A stretch of 64,000 bases of DNA from NCBI RefSeq assembly GCF_002843235.3, contig NZ_CP031123.2, forward strand, positions 3,100,001-3,164,000, given 5' to 3'. The notes beneath the pieces were generated by a model, which was given only the letters and a program-made list of their open reading frames with translations, was not told the origin of the DNA and searched no databases. Position 1 is the stretch's first letter. Each line of letters begins with the position of its first letter. Below are positions 39,520 to 49,593 of this stretch, in pieces. The DNA comes from Providencia huaxiensis. GTDB lineage: Bacteria > Pseudomonadota > Gammaproteobacteria > Enterobacterales > Enterobacteriaceae. The translations under genes and the position numbers were made by a program.

Positions 39520-39565
39520 GGGGTCGTCCCCATATTTAAATGACGTTATTTCAGGTCGTCCTGAA
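39520..39565 (-). promoter_or_regulatory. Guanidine-II (mini-ykkC) riboswitch of sugE
   Basis: On the minus strand two small hairpins, both with ACGA loops, precede sugE: TTCAGG-ACGA-CCTGAA (39565-39550) and GGGG-ACGA-CCCC (39531-39520), joined by an 18-base AT-rich linker. Twin stem-loops with ACGR tetraloops are the defining structure of guanidine-II riboswitches. The second hairpin lies about ten bases upstream of the GGGAG ribosome site. Guanidine binding docks the two loops and frees the ribosome site, turning on the exporter. Confidence 0.92.
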
Positions 39566-39763
39566 TACGTGTGATGTGAAAACACATTATAAACATTCAC
39601 AGACCCAGACTCAAACAACGAAAAATAACAAATAAGTGCAAATTAACAATAATATTTAACCTTTTTATACTGTTTTTTATGATTAAGCATCATAACCATC
39701 GCACTCAAAATTATACGCAGGTAAAGTAGGTCTCTTATCTGGCAAGTTCATCGAGAAAATAGC

Positions 39764-40672
39764 ATGAGTCTCAGAGACATCTTACTCGCCCTTTGTGTGG
39801 TAATCATTTGGGGAGTTAACTTCGTTATCATTAAACTCGGTGTGACCGCACTTCCACCGTTATTATTAGGTGCCTTACGCTTCATGTTTGTGGCCTTTCC
39901 CGCTATTTTTATTTTTAAGCGCCCTAAAATTCCATTCAAATTATTGCTTCTCTATGGGCTAACGATTAGCTTTGGCCAATTCGCCTTCTTATTTTGTGCT
40001 ATTCGAGTTGGAATGCCTGCGGGTATAACCTCTGTCATATTGCAATCCCAAGCTTTCTTTACCCTATTACTTGGCGCAATGATTTTAAAAGAATCATTAC
40101 AGCCAACACACTTTATTGGTATGTTTATCGCGATTGCAGGGCTAACGGTGTTAGCCAATGGTGCCACCGCCGGTGGACTAGATGATATTCCATTACTCGG
40201 GTTGGTTTTTACACTAATTGCTGGGTTATCATGGGCTTGTGGAAATATTACCAATAGAATTATTATGAAACAGGAAGGCGCTGAAAAATGCAGTGCCCTA
40301 TCTTTGGTCAGTTGGAGCGCACTGATCCCAATTATCCCGTTTTTAATTAGTTCATGGATATTAGAAGGTGAAGAAGCGATTACGGAAGGGCTATCCGGTT
40401 TTAACTGGTCAGTCTTTGGTGTCATTATCTATTTAGCTTATTTATCAACATTTGTCGGCTATGGGATCTGGGGAGTATTACTTGGTCGCTATGAAGCGTG
40501 GCGAGTTGCTCCTTTTTCATTGTTGGTTCCTGTCTTTGGTTTAAGCAGTAGTGCTTTATTCCTTGGAGAGCACATAAATGGCGTACAAGTTGCTGGCCTC
40601 GTTTTAATCATGCTTGGCCTAATTACGACGCTTTTTGGCAAAAAAATGATTCAAAAATTAAGGCGAGCCTAG
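39764..40672 (+). CDS. eamA: EamA-type exporter (cysteine/O-acetylserine)
   Basis: 302 residues, ten TM helices with the internal EamA repeat. It is close to E. coli EamA (YdeD): GLTISFGQFAFLFCAIRVGMPAG, WACGNI, LVSWSALIPIIPF and GYGIWGVLLGRYEAWRVAPFSLLVP. E. coli EamA exports cysteine-pathway metabolites. It is divergent from sugE; in E. coli ydeD lies elsewhere. A terminator follows. Confidence 0.88.
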   Translation: MSLRDILLALCVVIIWGVNFVIIKLGVTALPPLLLGALRFMFVAFPAIFIFKRPKIPFKLLLLYGLTISFGQFAFLFCAIRVGMPAGITSVILQSQAFFTLLLGAMILKESLQPTHFIGMFIAIAGLTVLANGATAGGLDDIPLLGLVFTLIAGLSWACGNITNRIIMKQEGAEKCSALSLVSWSALIPIIPFLISSWILEGEEAITEGLSGFNWSVFGVIIYLAYLSTFVGYGIWGVLLGRYEAWRVAPFSLLVPVFGLSSSALFLGEHINGVQVAGLVLIMLGLITTLFGKKMIQKLRRA

Positions 40673-40682
40673 TTAGCCAATG

Positions 40683-40714
40683 AATAATCGGAAGTTTTTT
40701 ACCTTCCGATTATT
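40683..40714 (+). terminator. eamA terminator
   Basis: AATAATCGGAAG (40683-40694) pairs with CTTCCGATTATT (40703-40714), 12 bases, loop TTTTTTAC, 11 bases after the stop. The rest of the gap to cstA (40715-41014) is AT-rich. One weak CRP-like site, AGTGA-TATTGG-CAACA, lies at 40862-40877; cstA is CRP-dependent in E. coli, but this site alone is not convincing. Confidence 0.85.
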
Positions 40715-41014
40715 CCCCGAACCTTTTACCCTCGCCCTTATCAGCAAAAACACCCCAACAGTTATTAATTCCAAAATAAATAACAATTTAAGATAAAAAA
40801 CCAATTAAGCCGATAGCTGCTAGTTCAAAACCAGATAAAATCCAATAAATAATCCTAAATTAGTGATATTGGCAACAATTATTAAATTTATCTCAAATTT
40901 CAATTAGGTGTCTCGTTTTAGCTACTTTTTCTTTAACTTAAGTATGGCTATATCTTTCTCAGTTTTACTTAAACAAATAACAAAAAGTAATCAACTGAAC
41001 AGATGGGGATGGCT

Positions 41015-43108
41015 ATGGGTAAACAATTAATATGGATTGTGCTCGCATTACTTGGTGCTTTTTCACTGGGTTACATCGCCTTAAATCGAGGTGAACAGAT
41101 TAATGCCCTGTGGATCGTTGTTGCTGCTGTGTGTATTTATCTGATTGCATACCGATATTACGGGCTTTTTATTGCTAAAAAAGTACTCCAAGTTGATGCA
41201 ACTCGTATGACACCAGCAATTCGTCATAACGATGGCTTAGATTACGTACCAACAGACAAAAAAGTATTATTTGGCCACCACTTTGCCGCCATTGCAGGAG
41301 CAGGCCCTCTTGTCGGCCCTGTGCTTGCGGCGCAAATGGGCTATTTACCTGGTATGCTTTGGCTACTTGCCGGGGTTGTCCTAGCTGGTGCCGTACAAGA
41401 CTTTATGGTGCTGTTTGTTTCAACACGTCGAGACGGCCGCTCACTGGGTGAATTAGTTAAAGAAGAAATGGGCAATACCGCAGGGGTGTTGGCTTTAATC
41501 GCTTGTTTTATGATTATGGTGATCATCTTAGCGGTACTGGCCATGATTGTCGTAAAAGCCCTCACTCACAGCCCATGGGGAACTTACACCGTTGCCTTTA
41601 CTATTCCATTGGCTATTTTTATGGGTATTTATACCCGCTATATACGCCCAGGACGTATTGGTGAAGTTTCTATTATAGGGCTAGTTTTCCTCGTATTTGC
41701 CATTATCTCTGGGGGTTGGGTTGCTGAAAGCGAAACTTGGGCACCTTATTTTGACTATACCGGTGTTCAACTCACTTGGATGTTAGTGGGATACGGCTTT
41801 GTTGCTGCCGTTTTACCCGTTTGGTTGCTACTTGCACCACGTGACTACCTATCAACCTTCTTAAAAATTGGGACTATTATTGGTTTAGCAATTGGTATTT
41901 TAATCCTCAATCCAAATCTACAAATGCCATCACTGACGAAATATATTGATGGTACAGGGCCTGTCTGGGCAGGGGATCTGTTCCCATTCCTATTTATCAC
42001 CATTGCTTGTGGTGCAGTATCCGGTTTCCACGCACTGATTTCATCAGGCACCACACCAAAAATGTTGGCGAATGAAAACCAAGCTTGTTTTATCGGCTAT
42101 GGTGGCATGCTGATGGAGTCCTTTGTGGCGATTATGGCGTTAGTTGCCGCTTGTGTGATTGACCCGGGTGTTTATTTCGCCATGAATAGCCCTATGGCGA
42201 TGTTAGCGCCTGCGGGTACGCAAGATGTCGTCGCTTCAGCTGCCCAAGTCGTCAGTAGTTGGGGCTTCCAGATCACCCCTGAACAGCTCAACAGTATTGC
42301 TAATGATGTGGGTGAAACCAGTATTATTTCACGTGCCGGCGGTGCTCCAACACTGGCTGTTGGGATGGCGTATATTCTCCACGGTGCCCTTGGCGGCCTA
42401 ATGAATGTTGCCTTCTGGTACCACTTCGCCATTTTATTTGAAGCATTATTTATTTTAACCGCAGTGGATGCAGGAACTCGAGCAGCACGCTTTATGCTGC
42501 AAGATTTACTGGGTGTGGTTTCTCCCTCCTTGAAACGCACCGATTCGTTACCCGCAAACTTGATAGCAACTGCCCTGTGTGTGCTAGCTTGGGGTTATTT
42601 CCTCCACCAAGGTGTTGTCGACCCGCTTGGTGGTATTAACACCTTATGGCCACTGTTTGGTATCGCGAACCAAATGTTGGCGGGTATGGCATTAATGCTG
42701 TGTGCTGTGGTACTGTTCAAAATGAAGCGCCAAAGATACGCATGGGTCGCTTTAGTCCCAACTGCATGGTTGTTAATCTGTACCATGACTGCTGGCTGGG
42801 AGAAAACCTTCAGTGAAGATGCCCGTGTTGGTTTCTTAGCTGTCGCAAATAAATTCCAAGCAATGATTGATAGCGGTAATATTCCTGTTCAATATACGGA
42901 ATCTCAATTAACTCAGTTAATTTTCAATAACCGCTTAGATGCAGGATTAACTATTTTCTTTATGATTGTTGTGGTATTACTGGCTCTATTCTCCATCCGC
43001 ACTGCGTTGAAGGCATTAAAATCTGACCAACCAACTGCGAATGAAGTACCCTACGAGCCAATGCCAGCCAACTATGAAGAAATCGTGGCAAATACGCGCC
43101 ATCATTGA
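41015..43108 (+). CDS. cstA: Pyruvate/peptide transporter CstA
   Basis: 697-residue multi-spanning inner-membrane transporter, very close to E. coli CstA (701): LNRGEQINALWIVVA, VPTDKKVLFGHHFAAIAGAGPLVGPVLAAQ, GCGAVSGFHALISSGTTPK-type segments and the ending PYEPMPANYEEIV. CstA imports pyruvate and peptides on carbon starvation. Three ATGs lie within 13 bases; the third is chosen because GGGGAT lies just upstream. ybdD follows, as in E. coli, but with about 200 bases of ERIC repeats between. Confidence 0.95.
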   Translation: MGKQLIWIVLALLGAFSLGYIALNRGEQINALWIVVAAVCIYLIAYRYYGLFIAKKVLQVDATRMTPAIRHNDGLDYVPTDKKVLFGHHFAAIAGAGPLVGPVLAAQMGYLPGMLWLLAGVVLAGAVQDFMVLFVSTRRDGRSLGELVKEEMGNTAGVLALIACFMIMVIILAVLAMIVVKALTHSPWGTYTVAFTIPLAIFMGIYTRYIRPGRIGEVSIIGLVFLVFAIISGGWVAESETWAPYFDYTGVQLTWMLVGYGFVAAVLPVWLLLAPRDYLSTFLKIGTIIGLAIGILILNPNLQMPSLTKYIDGTGPVWAGDLFPFLFITIACGAVSGFHALISSGTTPKMLANENQACFIGYGGMLMESFVAIMALVAACVIDPGVYFAMNSPMAMLAPAGTQDVVASAAQVVSSWGFQITPEQLNSIANDVGETSIISRAGGAPTLAVGMAYILHGALGGLMNVAFWYHFAILFEALFILTAVDAGTRAARFMLQDLLGVVSPSLKRTDSLPANLIATALCVLAWGYFLHQGVVDPLGGINTLWPLFGIANQMLAGMALMLCAVVLFKMKRQRYAWVALVPTAWLLICTMTAGWEKTFSEDARVGFLAVANKFQAMIDSGNIPVQYTESQLTQLIFNNRLDAGLTIFFMIVVVLLALFSIRTALKALKSDQPTANEVPYEPMPANYEEIVANTRHH

Positions 43109-43150
43109 TTTTCGTGGAAAAAGCTTGTCACTGTTTAGGGCATATACTCT

Positions 43151-43275
43151 TTCTCCAAAATAATTCACGTTGGAGCAAGGCGGCAAAGAAGATAATCCCT
43201 AGGAGCATACTCCAGTATGTGACTAGAGTTAGCGAATGAAGCCAATGCAGCAACAGCGTGAAGTATGAAGGAGAA
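43151..43275 (+). repeat. ERIC (IRU) element, full copy
   Basis: About 125 bases with imperfect terminal inverted repeats (TTCTCCAAAATAATTCACG at 43151 against CGTGAAGTATGAAGGAGAA ending at 43275) and the ERIC core CCTAGGAGCATAC...GTATGTGACTAGAG...GCGAATGAAGCCAATGCAGC. It lies between cstA and ybdD. Confidence 0.85.
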
Positions 43276-43356
43276 ACTAGGAGCATACATAACAGTATGT
43301 GACTTGGGTGGCCGAGAGCAGTCAACAACGCTGTAGCGCGAAGTATGTAAGGAGAA
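43276..43356 (+). repeat. ERIC element, partial second copy
   Basis: The right half of a second ERIC lies directly after the first (CTAGGAGCATACATAACAGTATGTGACTTGGG onward) and ends GAAGTATGTAAGGAGAA. The final AAGGAG lies six bases before the ybdD start and serves as its ribosome site. Confidence 0.8.
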
Positions 43357-43360
43357 AAAA

Positions 43361-43558
43361 ATGTTTGGAGAACTGGGAAAAGCAGCCCGCTACCTAGGCC
43401 AAGCGGCAAAAATGATGGTCGGCGTCCCCGATTACGACAACTACGTCGCTCATATGCAAAAAACACACCCTGACCAAACTCCCATGACCTATGAAGAGTT
43501 TTTCAAAGAGCGCCAAGATGCACGCTACGGTGGTAAAGGTGGGTTTAAGTGCTGTTAA
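43361..43558 (+). CDS. ybdD: YbdD/YjiX-family small protein, CstA partner
   Basis: 65 residues, with [43 protein letters not shown], the highly conserved YbdD/YjiX signature. Members are encoded next to CstA/BtsT-type transporters and are needed for their activity. Here the pair is separated from cstA by ERIC repeats, whose end supplies the ribosome site. A terminator follows. Confidence 0.94.
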   Translation: MFGELGKAARYLGQAAKMMVGVPDYDNYVAHMQKTHPDQTPMTYEEFFKERQDARYGGKGGFKCC

Positions 43559-43577
43559 GCCTTAAAAAAATAGACAA

Positions 43578-43608
43578 AAAAAGCCGTGGCACTCGACCAC
43601 GGCTTTTT
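43578..43608. terminator. Bidirectional terminator ybdD / efp
   Basis: AAAAAGCCGTGG (43578-43589) and CCACGGCTTTTT (43597-43608) form a perfect stem with an A-run and a T-run on either side, between convergent genes. Confidence 0.95.
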
Positions 43609-43638
43609 ATTTCTAACGATTCAGTATAGGATCAACCG

Positions 43639-44205
43639 TTATTTTACACGTGAAACATACTCACCAGAACGAGTATCAACACGGATCACTTCTCCGATCT
43701 GAACAAACAGAGGAACCTTAACCACTGCGCCAGTGCTCAGTGTTGCAGGTTTACCACCTGTACCTGCGGTATCACCTTTCAGGCCAGGGTCAGTATCAGT
43801 AATTTCTAACTCAACAAAGTTAGGTGGAGTGACTGCGATAGGACGGCCGTCCCACAGTGTTAAAATACATTCTGCTTGGTCAACTAACCATTTCGCGTTA
43901 TCGCCAACGGTTTTTTCGTCCGCTGCTAACTGTTCGAAAGTTTCGTTGTTCATGAAATGCCAGAACTCACCGTCGTTGTACAGGTAAGTTAAGTTCATAT
44001 CCATGACATCTGCACCGTCAACAGAGTCAGTAGACTTAAATGTTTTTTCCAACAGTTTGTTAGAAATCAGTTTACGAATACGCACACGTGCGAACGCTTG
44101 ACCTTTACCCGGTTTGACGAATTCACTTTCTAAAACGACACAAGGCTCGCCATCTAACATGATTTTAAGACCTGAGCGGAATTCATTGGTACTATAAGTA
44201 GCCAT
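43639..44205 (-). CDS. efp: Elongation factor P
   Basis: 188 residues, three OB-like domains. EF-P relieves ribosome stalling at polyproline. The modified lysine is Lys34 in the exposed loop [13 protein letters not shown], the lysylation type (not Arg as in pseudomonads), consistent with epmA and epmB here. It is divergent from epmB with 43 bases between starts. Confidence 0.98.
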   Translation of the reverse strand: MATYSTNEFRSGLKIMLDGEPCVVLESEFVKPGKGQAFARVRIRKLISNKLLEKTFKSTDSVDGADVMDMNLTYLYNDGEFWHFMNNETFEQLAADEKTVGDNAKWLVDQAECILTLWDGRPIAVTPPNFVELEITDTDPGLKGDTAGTGGKPATLSTGAVVKVPLFVQIGEVIRVDTRSGEYVSRVK

Positions 44206-44248
44206 GGTGATCCTCTAATTTATAAACTAAAAATGGCATAGCCAAAAA

Positions 44249-45277
44249 ATGGTCGATATTGTAACTCAAAATACCTCATCCAGAGAAGTCTGGATACAAC
44301 AACTTGCAGAAGCAATCACTAATCCAGATGAATTGCTGCAAATACTTAACCTAGAAAACCACCTTTCATCGAAAGAAGGCAGTGAGGCACGCAAATTATT
44401 TCCTTTACGCGTTCCAATGCCCTTTATTTCCCGCATGAAGAAAGGCGATCCACTAGACCCTCTGTTATTGCAGGTATTAACCGCAAAAGCAGAGTTTGAT
44501 ATACATCCAGGTTTTTCTACTGACCCACTAGAAGAGCAGGATAATGAAATTCCAAGTTTACTGCATAAATACCACAACCGCGCATTACTGCTGGTAAAAG
44601 GTGGCTGTGCAGTCAACTGTCGCTACTGTTTTCGCCGGCATTTTCCTTATGAAGACAACAAAGGAAATAAAAATAACTGGTTGATGGCTGTGGATTATAT
44701 AAAAAACCACACCGAACTCAATGAAATCATCTTCTCAGGTGGTGACCCATTAATGGCAAAAGACCATGAACTCGATTGGCTTATCAGCCAATTAGAGGCA
44801 ATCCCACATATAAAGCGCCTTAGAATTCATACTCGTTTGCCTGTAGTGATACCAGAACGTATCACTGAAGCTCTCTGTAAACGCCTTGCTAGCTCAAAGT
44901 TACAAGTCATTATGGTGACGCACGTTAACCACGCTAACGAAATCGACGAGCCATTCACCGCAGCAATGCAAAAGCTAAAGTTATCAGGTGTGACATTATT
45001 AAACCAAAGCGTATTACTGCGCCAAGTTAATGACAACGTGACAGCTCTGATGAATTTAAGTAATGCTCTATTTGACGCGGGTATTTTACCTTATTACTTA
45101 CATGTATTAGATAAAGTCCAAGGTGCTGCTCACTTTTTAGTGAGTGATACTGAAGCTAGACAATTAATACAGCAATTATTAAGTAAGGTCTCAGGGTACC
45201 TTGTGCCTAAGCTCGCTCGGGAAATTGGAGGAGAGCCAAGTAAAACGCTGCTTGACCTGAACTTAAGGCAGAACTAG
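44249..45277 (+). CDS. epmB: EF-P lysine 2,3-aminomutase EpmB (YjeK)
   Basis: 342-residue radical-SAM, PLP-dependent enzyme converting (S)-alpha-lysine to (R)-beta-lysine for EF-P modification by EpmA. The cluster motif CAVNCRYCFRRHFPY (CxxxCxxC), the IIFSGGDPLMAKDHELDWL segment, and the PLP lysine in the C-terminal YLVPKLAREIGGEPSK are present. Its ribosome site is weak. It shares a 43-base divergent promoter region with efp. Confidence 0.97.
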   Translation: MVDIVTQNTSSREVWIQQLAEAITNPDELLQILNLENHLSSKEGSEARKLFPLRVPMPFISRMKKGDPLDPLLLQVLTAKAEFDIHPGFSTDPLEEQDNEIPSLLHKYHNRALLLVKGGCAVNCRYCFRRHFPYEDNKGNKNNWLMAVDYIKNHTELNEIIFSGGDPLMAKDHELDWLISQLEAIPHIKRLRIHTRLPVVIPERITEALCKRLASSKLQVIMVTHVNHANEIDEPFTAAMQKLKLSGVTLLNQSVLLRQVNDNVTALMNLSNALFDAGILPYYLHVLDKVQGAAHFLVSDTEARQLIQQLLSKVSGYLVPKLAREIGGEPSKTLLDLNLRQN

Positions 45278-45286
45278 AAAGCAAAA

Positions 45287-45308
45287 CGCCCAAATAACCA
45301 TTTGGGCG
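45287..45308. terminator. Terminator epmB / yjeI
   Basis: CGCCCAAAT (45287-45295) and ATTTGGGCG (45300-45308) form a perfect nine-base stem with an AACC loop between convergent genes. The A-run AAAA lies on the left, giving a U-run for the leftward transcript. Confidence 0.85.
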
Positions 45309-45321
45309 CTATGAATTCATT

Positions 45322-45666
45322 TTAGGGGCACTTATAAACTTGGCCAACCATTTTGCTATCTAATGGGATGAAGCTAGATAACACGGTTTCACTTGGGCTT
45401 GATGCACCAAAAATCACGTTACCGCCCATTGCTGCGGCTTTATTACGTAAATCATTTGCTGCGCTGCGCATTGAGCTAGATTCATTATTTACTCCACTCA
45501 ACCAGTTGCTTTGAGTCCCTGCAACCTGACCGAGAAGTTGGCAATCACTTCCAGGTTGATTCTCAACAAAACGAACTTGTGAGCCTGCCGCAGTCAAATT
45601 AGTTGTTGTTGAACAACCAGCTAAAAGCAATAATGCAGCAGCACCAAGCAAGACTTTAATTCGCAT
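45322..45666 (-). CDS. yjeI: DUF4156 lipoprotein YjeI
   Basis: 114-residue lipoprotein with lipobox LLLLAGC and the DUF4156 core (CQLLGQVAGTQSNWLSG, SMRSAANDLRNKAAAMGGNVIFG). It matches E. coli YjeI, also downstream of epmB and next to groEL. The function is unknown; the +2 residue Ser predicts outer-membrane sorting. The start has AGGG upstream. Confidence 0.93.
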   Translation of the reverse strand: MRIKVLLGAAALLLLAGCSTTTNLTAAGSQVRFVENQPGSDCQLLGQVAGTQSNWLSGVNNESSSMRSAANDLRNKAAAMGGNVIFGASSPSETVLSSFIPLDSKMVGQVYKCP

Positions 45667-45761
45667 GTTTTCCCTCATTTTTCATTGTGTTTTTGCAGCT
45701 GGCTTGAAAATCGCTTTAGTTCCAATAGCCTATTGATTGAAATACCTAGGAGGTGATTAAC

Positions 45762-45800
45762 ATGCAGCACCATCATTGCCGCAAACCACCAGCCGAATAG
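45762..45800 (+). CDS. 12-codon ORF with ideal Shine-Dalgarno (MQHHHCRKPPAE)
   Basis: AGGAGGTGAT, a near-full complement of the 16S rRNA 3' end, sits seven bases before an ATG that opens a 12-residue frame with three His and one Cys. The stop codon falls in the left arm of an inverted repeat GAATAGAG (45795-45802) / CTCTATTC (45829-45836). A weak upstream promoter (TTGAAA 45704, TAGCCT 45726) is possible. The peptide could be a small protein or a regulatory leader, but no structural gene follows on this strand. The rest of the 389-base gap is AT-rich. Confidence 0.4.
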   Translation: MQHHHCRKPPAE

Positions 45801-45983
45801 AGTCTATCACAAATTAACCAAAAACCTGCTCTATTCTTTGCGAATTCAAACCATTTACCTTACGTTAAATATAACCCGCGAAGCAACGTTGACGCAAAAA
45901 TAAATCGTATAACGCATTAATTGTACATCGTTTCGAGGAAATACATTCATCAATAATTAATAGTTATATATTTATTAAAAACC

Positions 45984-46029
45984 AATAAAAAACCGGCACC
46001 GCTAGGAACACTAACGATACCGGTCTTAT
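45984..46029 (-). terminator. Terminator of the DUF2188 gene, copy 1 of a 46-bp duplication
   Basis: On the minus strand ACCGGTATCG and CGGTGCCGGT form a ten-base stem with two G-U pairs, followed by TTTTTTATT. The 46 bases are identical to those at 46390-46435. Confidence 0.85.
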
Positions 46030-46055
46030 ATTACTCATTCAAGAAGTTATATGAC

Positions 46056-46280
46056 CTAACCTTTAGGCGGGAATGGATCATTACCATAAGAATCTTTGTC
46101 TCTAATTCGTCCATCCCTACCATGTATAACTACTTCACTTTTTTGATTCTTTGCTATTTCACGAGCTGCAAGCCTTGCATCTTCTTGTGTTCGATGAACA
46201 GATGTGTCTCTAGAATTATTTTCTCCGCGGACAGCCCAACCCTCAGGACGCTTTACTACATGTTGATTTTTTCCAGCCAT
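46056..46280 (-). CDS. DUF2188 small protein
   Basis: 74 residues, GKNQHVVKRPEGWAVRGENNSRDTSVHRTQEDARLAAREIAKNQKSEVVIHGRDGRIRDKDSYGNDPFPP: the complete DUF2188 fold, in which a tandem beta hairpin reads a -HV-GWAV- motif and a C-terminal GRDGRIRDKDSYG. The function is unknown. It lies between two identical terminators downstream of groEL, on the same strand. It is absent at this place in E. coli. Confidence 0.85.
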   Translation of the reverse strand: MAGKNQHVVKRPEGWAVRGENNSRDTSVHRTQEDARLAAREIAKNQKSEVVIHGRDGRIRDKDSYGNDPFPPKG

Positions 46281-46389
46281 GAGTTAATTCCTATCAGTGA
46301 ACGTGAAATACATATTATCACACCAAAAATAAACCACAACATATAGATGAACTGACAAAAAAAAACACAACATATAGTCACCCATAAAT

Positions 46390-46435
46390 AATAAAAAACC
46401 GGCACCGCTAGGAACACTAACGATACCGGTCTTAT
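46390..46435 (-). terminator. groESL terminator, copy 2 of a 46-bp duplication
   Basis: The same 46 bases as at 45984-46029, with the stem and U-run reading leftward, 54 bases after the groEL stop. The two copies flank the DUF2188 gene. Confidence 0.88.
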
Positions 46436-46489
46436 GGTGAGTAGTCCTAACTGGGTTAGTAACTACTTGAGCTTGATGTCGCCAAAGGC

Positions 46490-48145
<1,656 letters not shown>

Positions 48146-48184
48146 TCAAATTCTTTTCGTTCGTTGAGAAGTTTTAAGTGAAAA

Positions 48185-48535
<351 letters not shown>

Positions 48536-48562
48536 TTAAATAAACTAGTACCATGTTTGAGC

Positions 48563-48591
48563 AGATTGGGGCGAAGAAGAGGGACTTCAAG
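48563..48591 (-). promoter_or_regulatory. Sigma-32 heat-shock promoter of groESL
   Basis: On the minus strand CTTGAAG (48591-48585), a 13-base spacer, and CCCCAATCT (48571-48563), preceded by CCCC. This matches the sigma-32 consensus (CTTGAA, CCCCAT) and the E. coli groE promoter. It predicts heat induction through RpoH. Confidence 0.92.
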
Positions 48592-48592
48592 G

Positions 48593-48626
48593 GGGGAGAT
48601 AAAAAATTTTTCATTTTTATCTCCCC
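48593..48626 (-). terminator. fxsA terminator abutting the groE promoter
   Basis: GGGGAGATAAAAA (48593-48605) and TTTTTATCTCCCC (48614-48626) form a perfect 13-base stem with an eight-base loop. It ends leftward transcription from fxsA two bases before the groE -35 element. Confidence 0.85.
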
Positions 48627-48640
48627 ACAAACAGGATGGT

Positions 48641-49156
48641 TTATGACTTAGGGCGATCGTCTTTATCTGATAAATCTGTTTTATCTGAGTTATCAATTGT
48701 AAAAGAAGGATCATCTTGCTTACGTTGGAATTCCCCCTCAAAAATATCGCCACGTTGATGGCCGCTATTTCCCGTTTGATTGAAACCAGAACCCGGCTGG
48801 TAGAAACGAATATGAGGAATTAAGCGCATTACAATAAGCTTTTGAATGGGTGGCAACAATAACAGTAAGCCAATGAAATCCGTAAAAAAGCCAGGCACAA
48901 TCAACAAGAAACCCGCTAAAACCAATGCAACGCTCTTGATCATTTCAGCTGCTGGGCTTTCACCCGACGCTAACTTTTGTTGGATTTGCAGTACATTTTT
49001 CATGCCTTGATTTTTAACGAGTGACACACCTAAGCACGATGTTAAAACAACTAAAATCAAAGTCATTAAAACACCCACTTCGGATGCAACCCGCACAAAA
49101 ATGACGGATTCAATGTAAACGAGAATACATATCAGAATGAGTGGTAACCAGCGCAC
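48641..49156 (-). CDS. fxsA: Membrane protein FxsA
   Basis: 171 residues, four hydrophobic segments and a polar C-terminus. It matches E. coli FxsA (YjeG), an inner-membrane protein whose overproduction relieves F exclusion of phage T7. SCLGVSLVKNQGMKNVLQIQ and GFLLIVPGFFTDFIGLLLLLPP are typical. AGGAG lies nine bases upstream. The order groSL-fxsA-aspA-dcuA is conserved. Confidence 0.95.
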   Translation of the reverse strand: MRWLPLILICILVYIESVIFVRVASEVGVLMTLILVVLTSCLGVSLVKNQGMKNVLQIQQKLASGESPAAEMIKSVALVLAGFLLIVPGFFTDFIGLLLLLPPIQKLIVMRLIPHIRFYQPGSGFNQTGNSGHQRGDIFEGEFQRKQDDPSFTIDNSDKTDLSDKDDRPKS

Positions 49157-49332
49157 AAGTTCTCCTTTATTTCAATAAGCTATCGACTATTTTACGCCCC
49201 TAGGGAAACCTTTGTGAACTGCATCTAAGAGACAACTATCAATATTCGCTTTTTTCTTTAGTATAGCCATAATAATTGGGGCAGATATAACGCTTTTCAA
49301 CTCACAGATTTTTTTCATTAATGATACTTATC

Positions 49333-49348
49333 TGTGATGAATATCACA
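49333..49348. promoter_or_regulatory. CRP site upstream of aspA
   Basis: TGTGATGAATATCACA is a perfect TGTGA-N6-TCACA match, 246 bases upstream of the aspA start, in the 437-base region divergent with fxsA. E. coli aspA is activated by CRP. A well-formed FNR site was not found in this gap. Confidence 0.85.
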
Positions 49349-49593
49349 CAACGTGAAATCTGTTGCATAAATCAAACTATATAGTGATCTAGGTTCAAGG
49401 CAACACATGATTAAAAGCATATCATCTACCCATAAATCAGTAGATCATAATGCTGATAACGTAGTAGATGGTGTTAATTGCTTGTAAAGTTTTACTTTGC
49501 AATATTAATCACCTGTAAATTTTGTTTTACGAAGTATCGATTTTTAAAAGCGCATAAACGGACAGTAACTGTAATCTAATTAAGAAGGTTCTC

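Noticed and set aside
43128..43466. 112-codon minus-strand frame over the cstA-ybdD gap
   Set aside because: It is made of ERIC repeat sequence and the antisense of ybdD; the translation is hydrophobic without any family resemblance.
46122..46346. 74-codon plus-strand frame opposite the DUF2188 gene
   Set aside because: No ribosome site, and DUF2188 on the other strand has clear family motifs.
45984..46435. The 46-bp direct repeats as mobile-element attachment sites
   Set aside because: Each copy is a functional leftward terminator and the interval holds only DUF2188, with no recombinase; duplication of a terminator explains them better.
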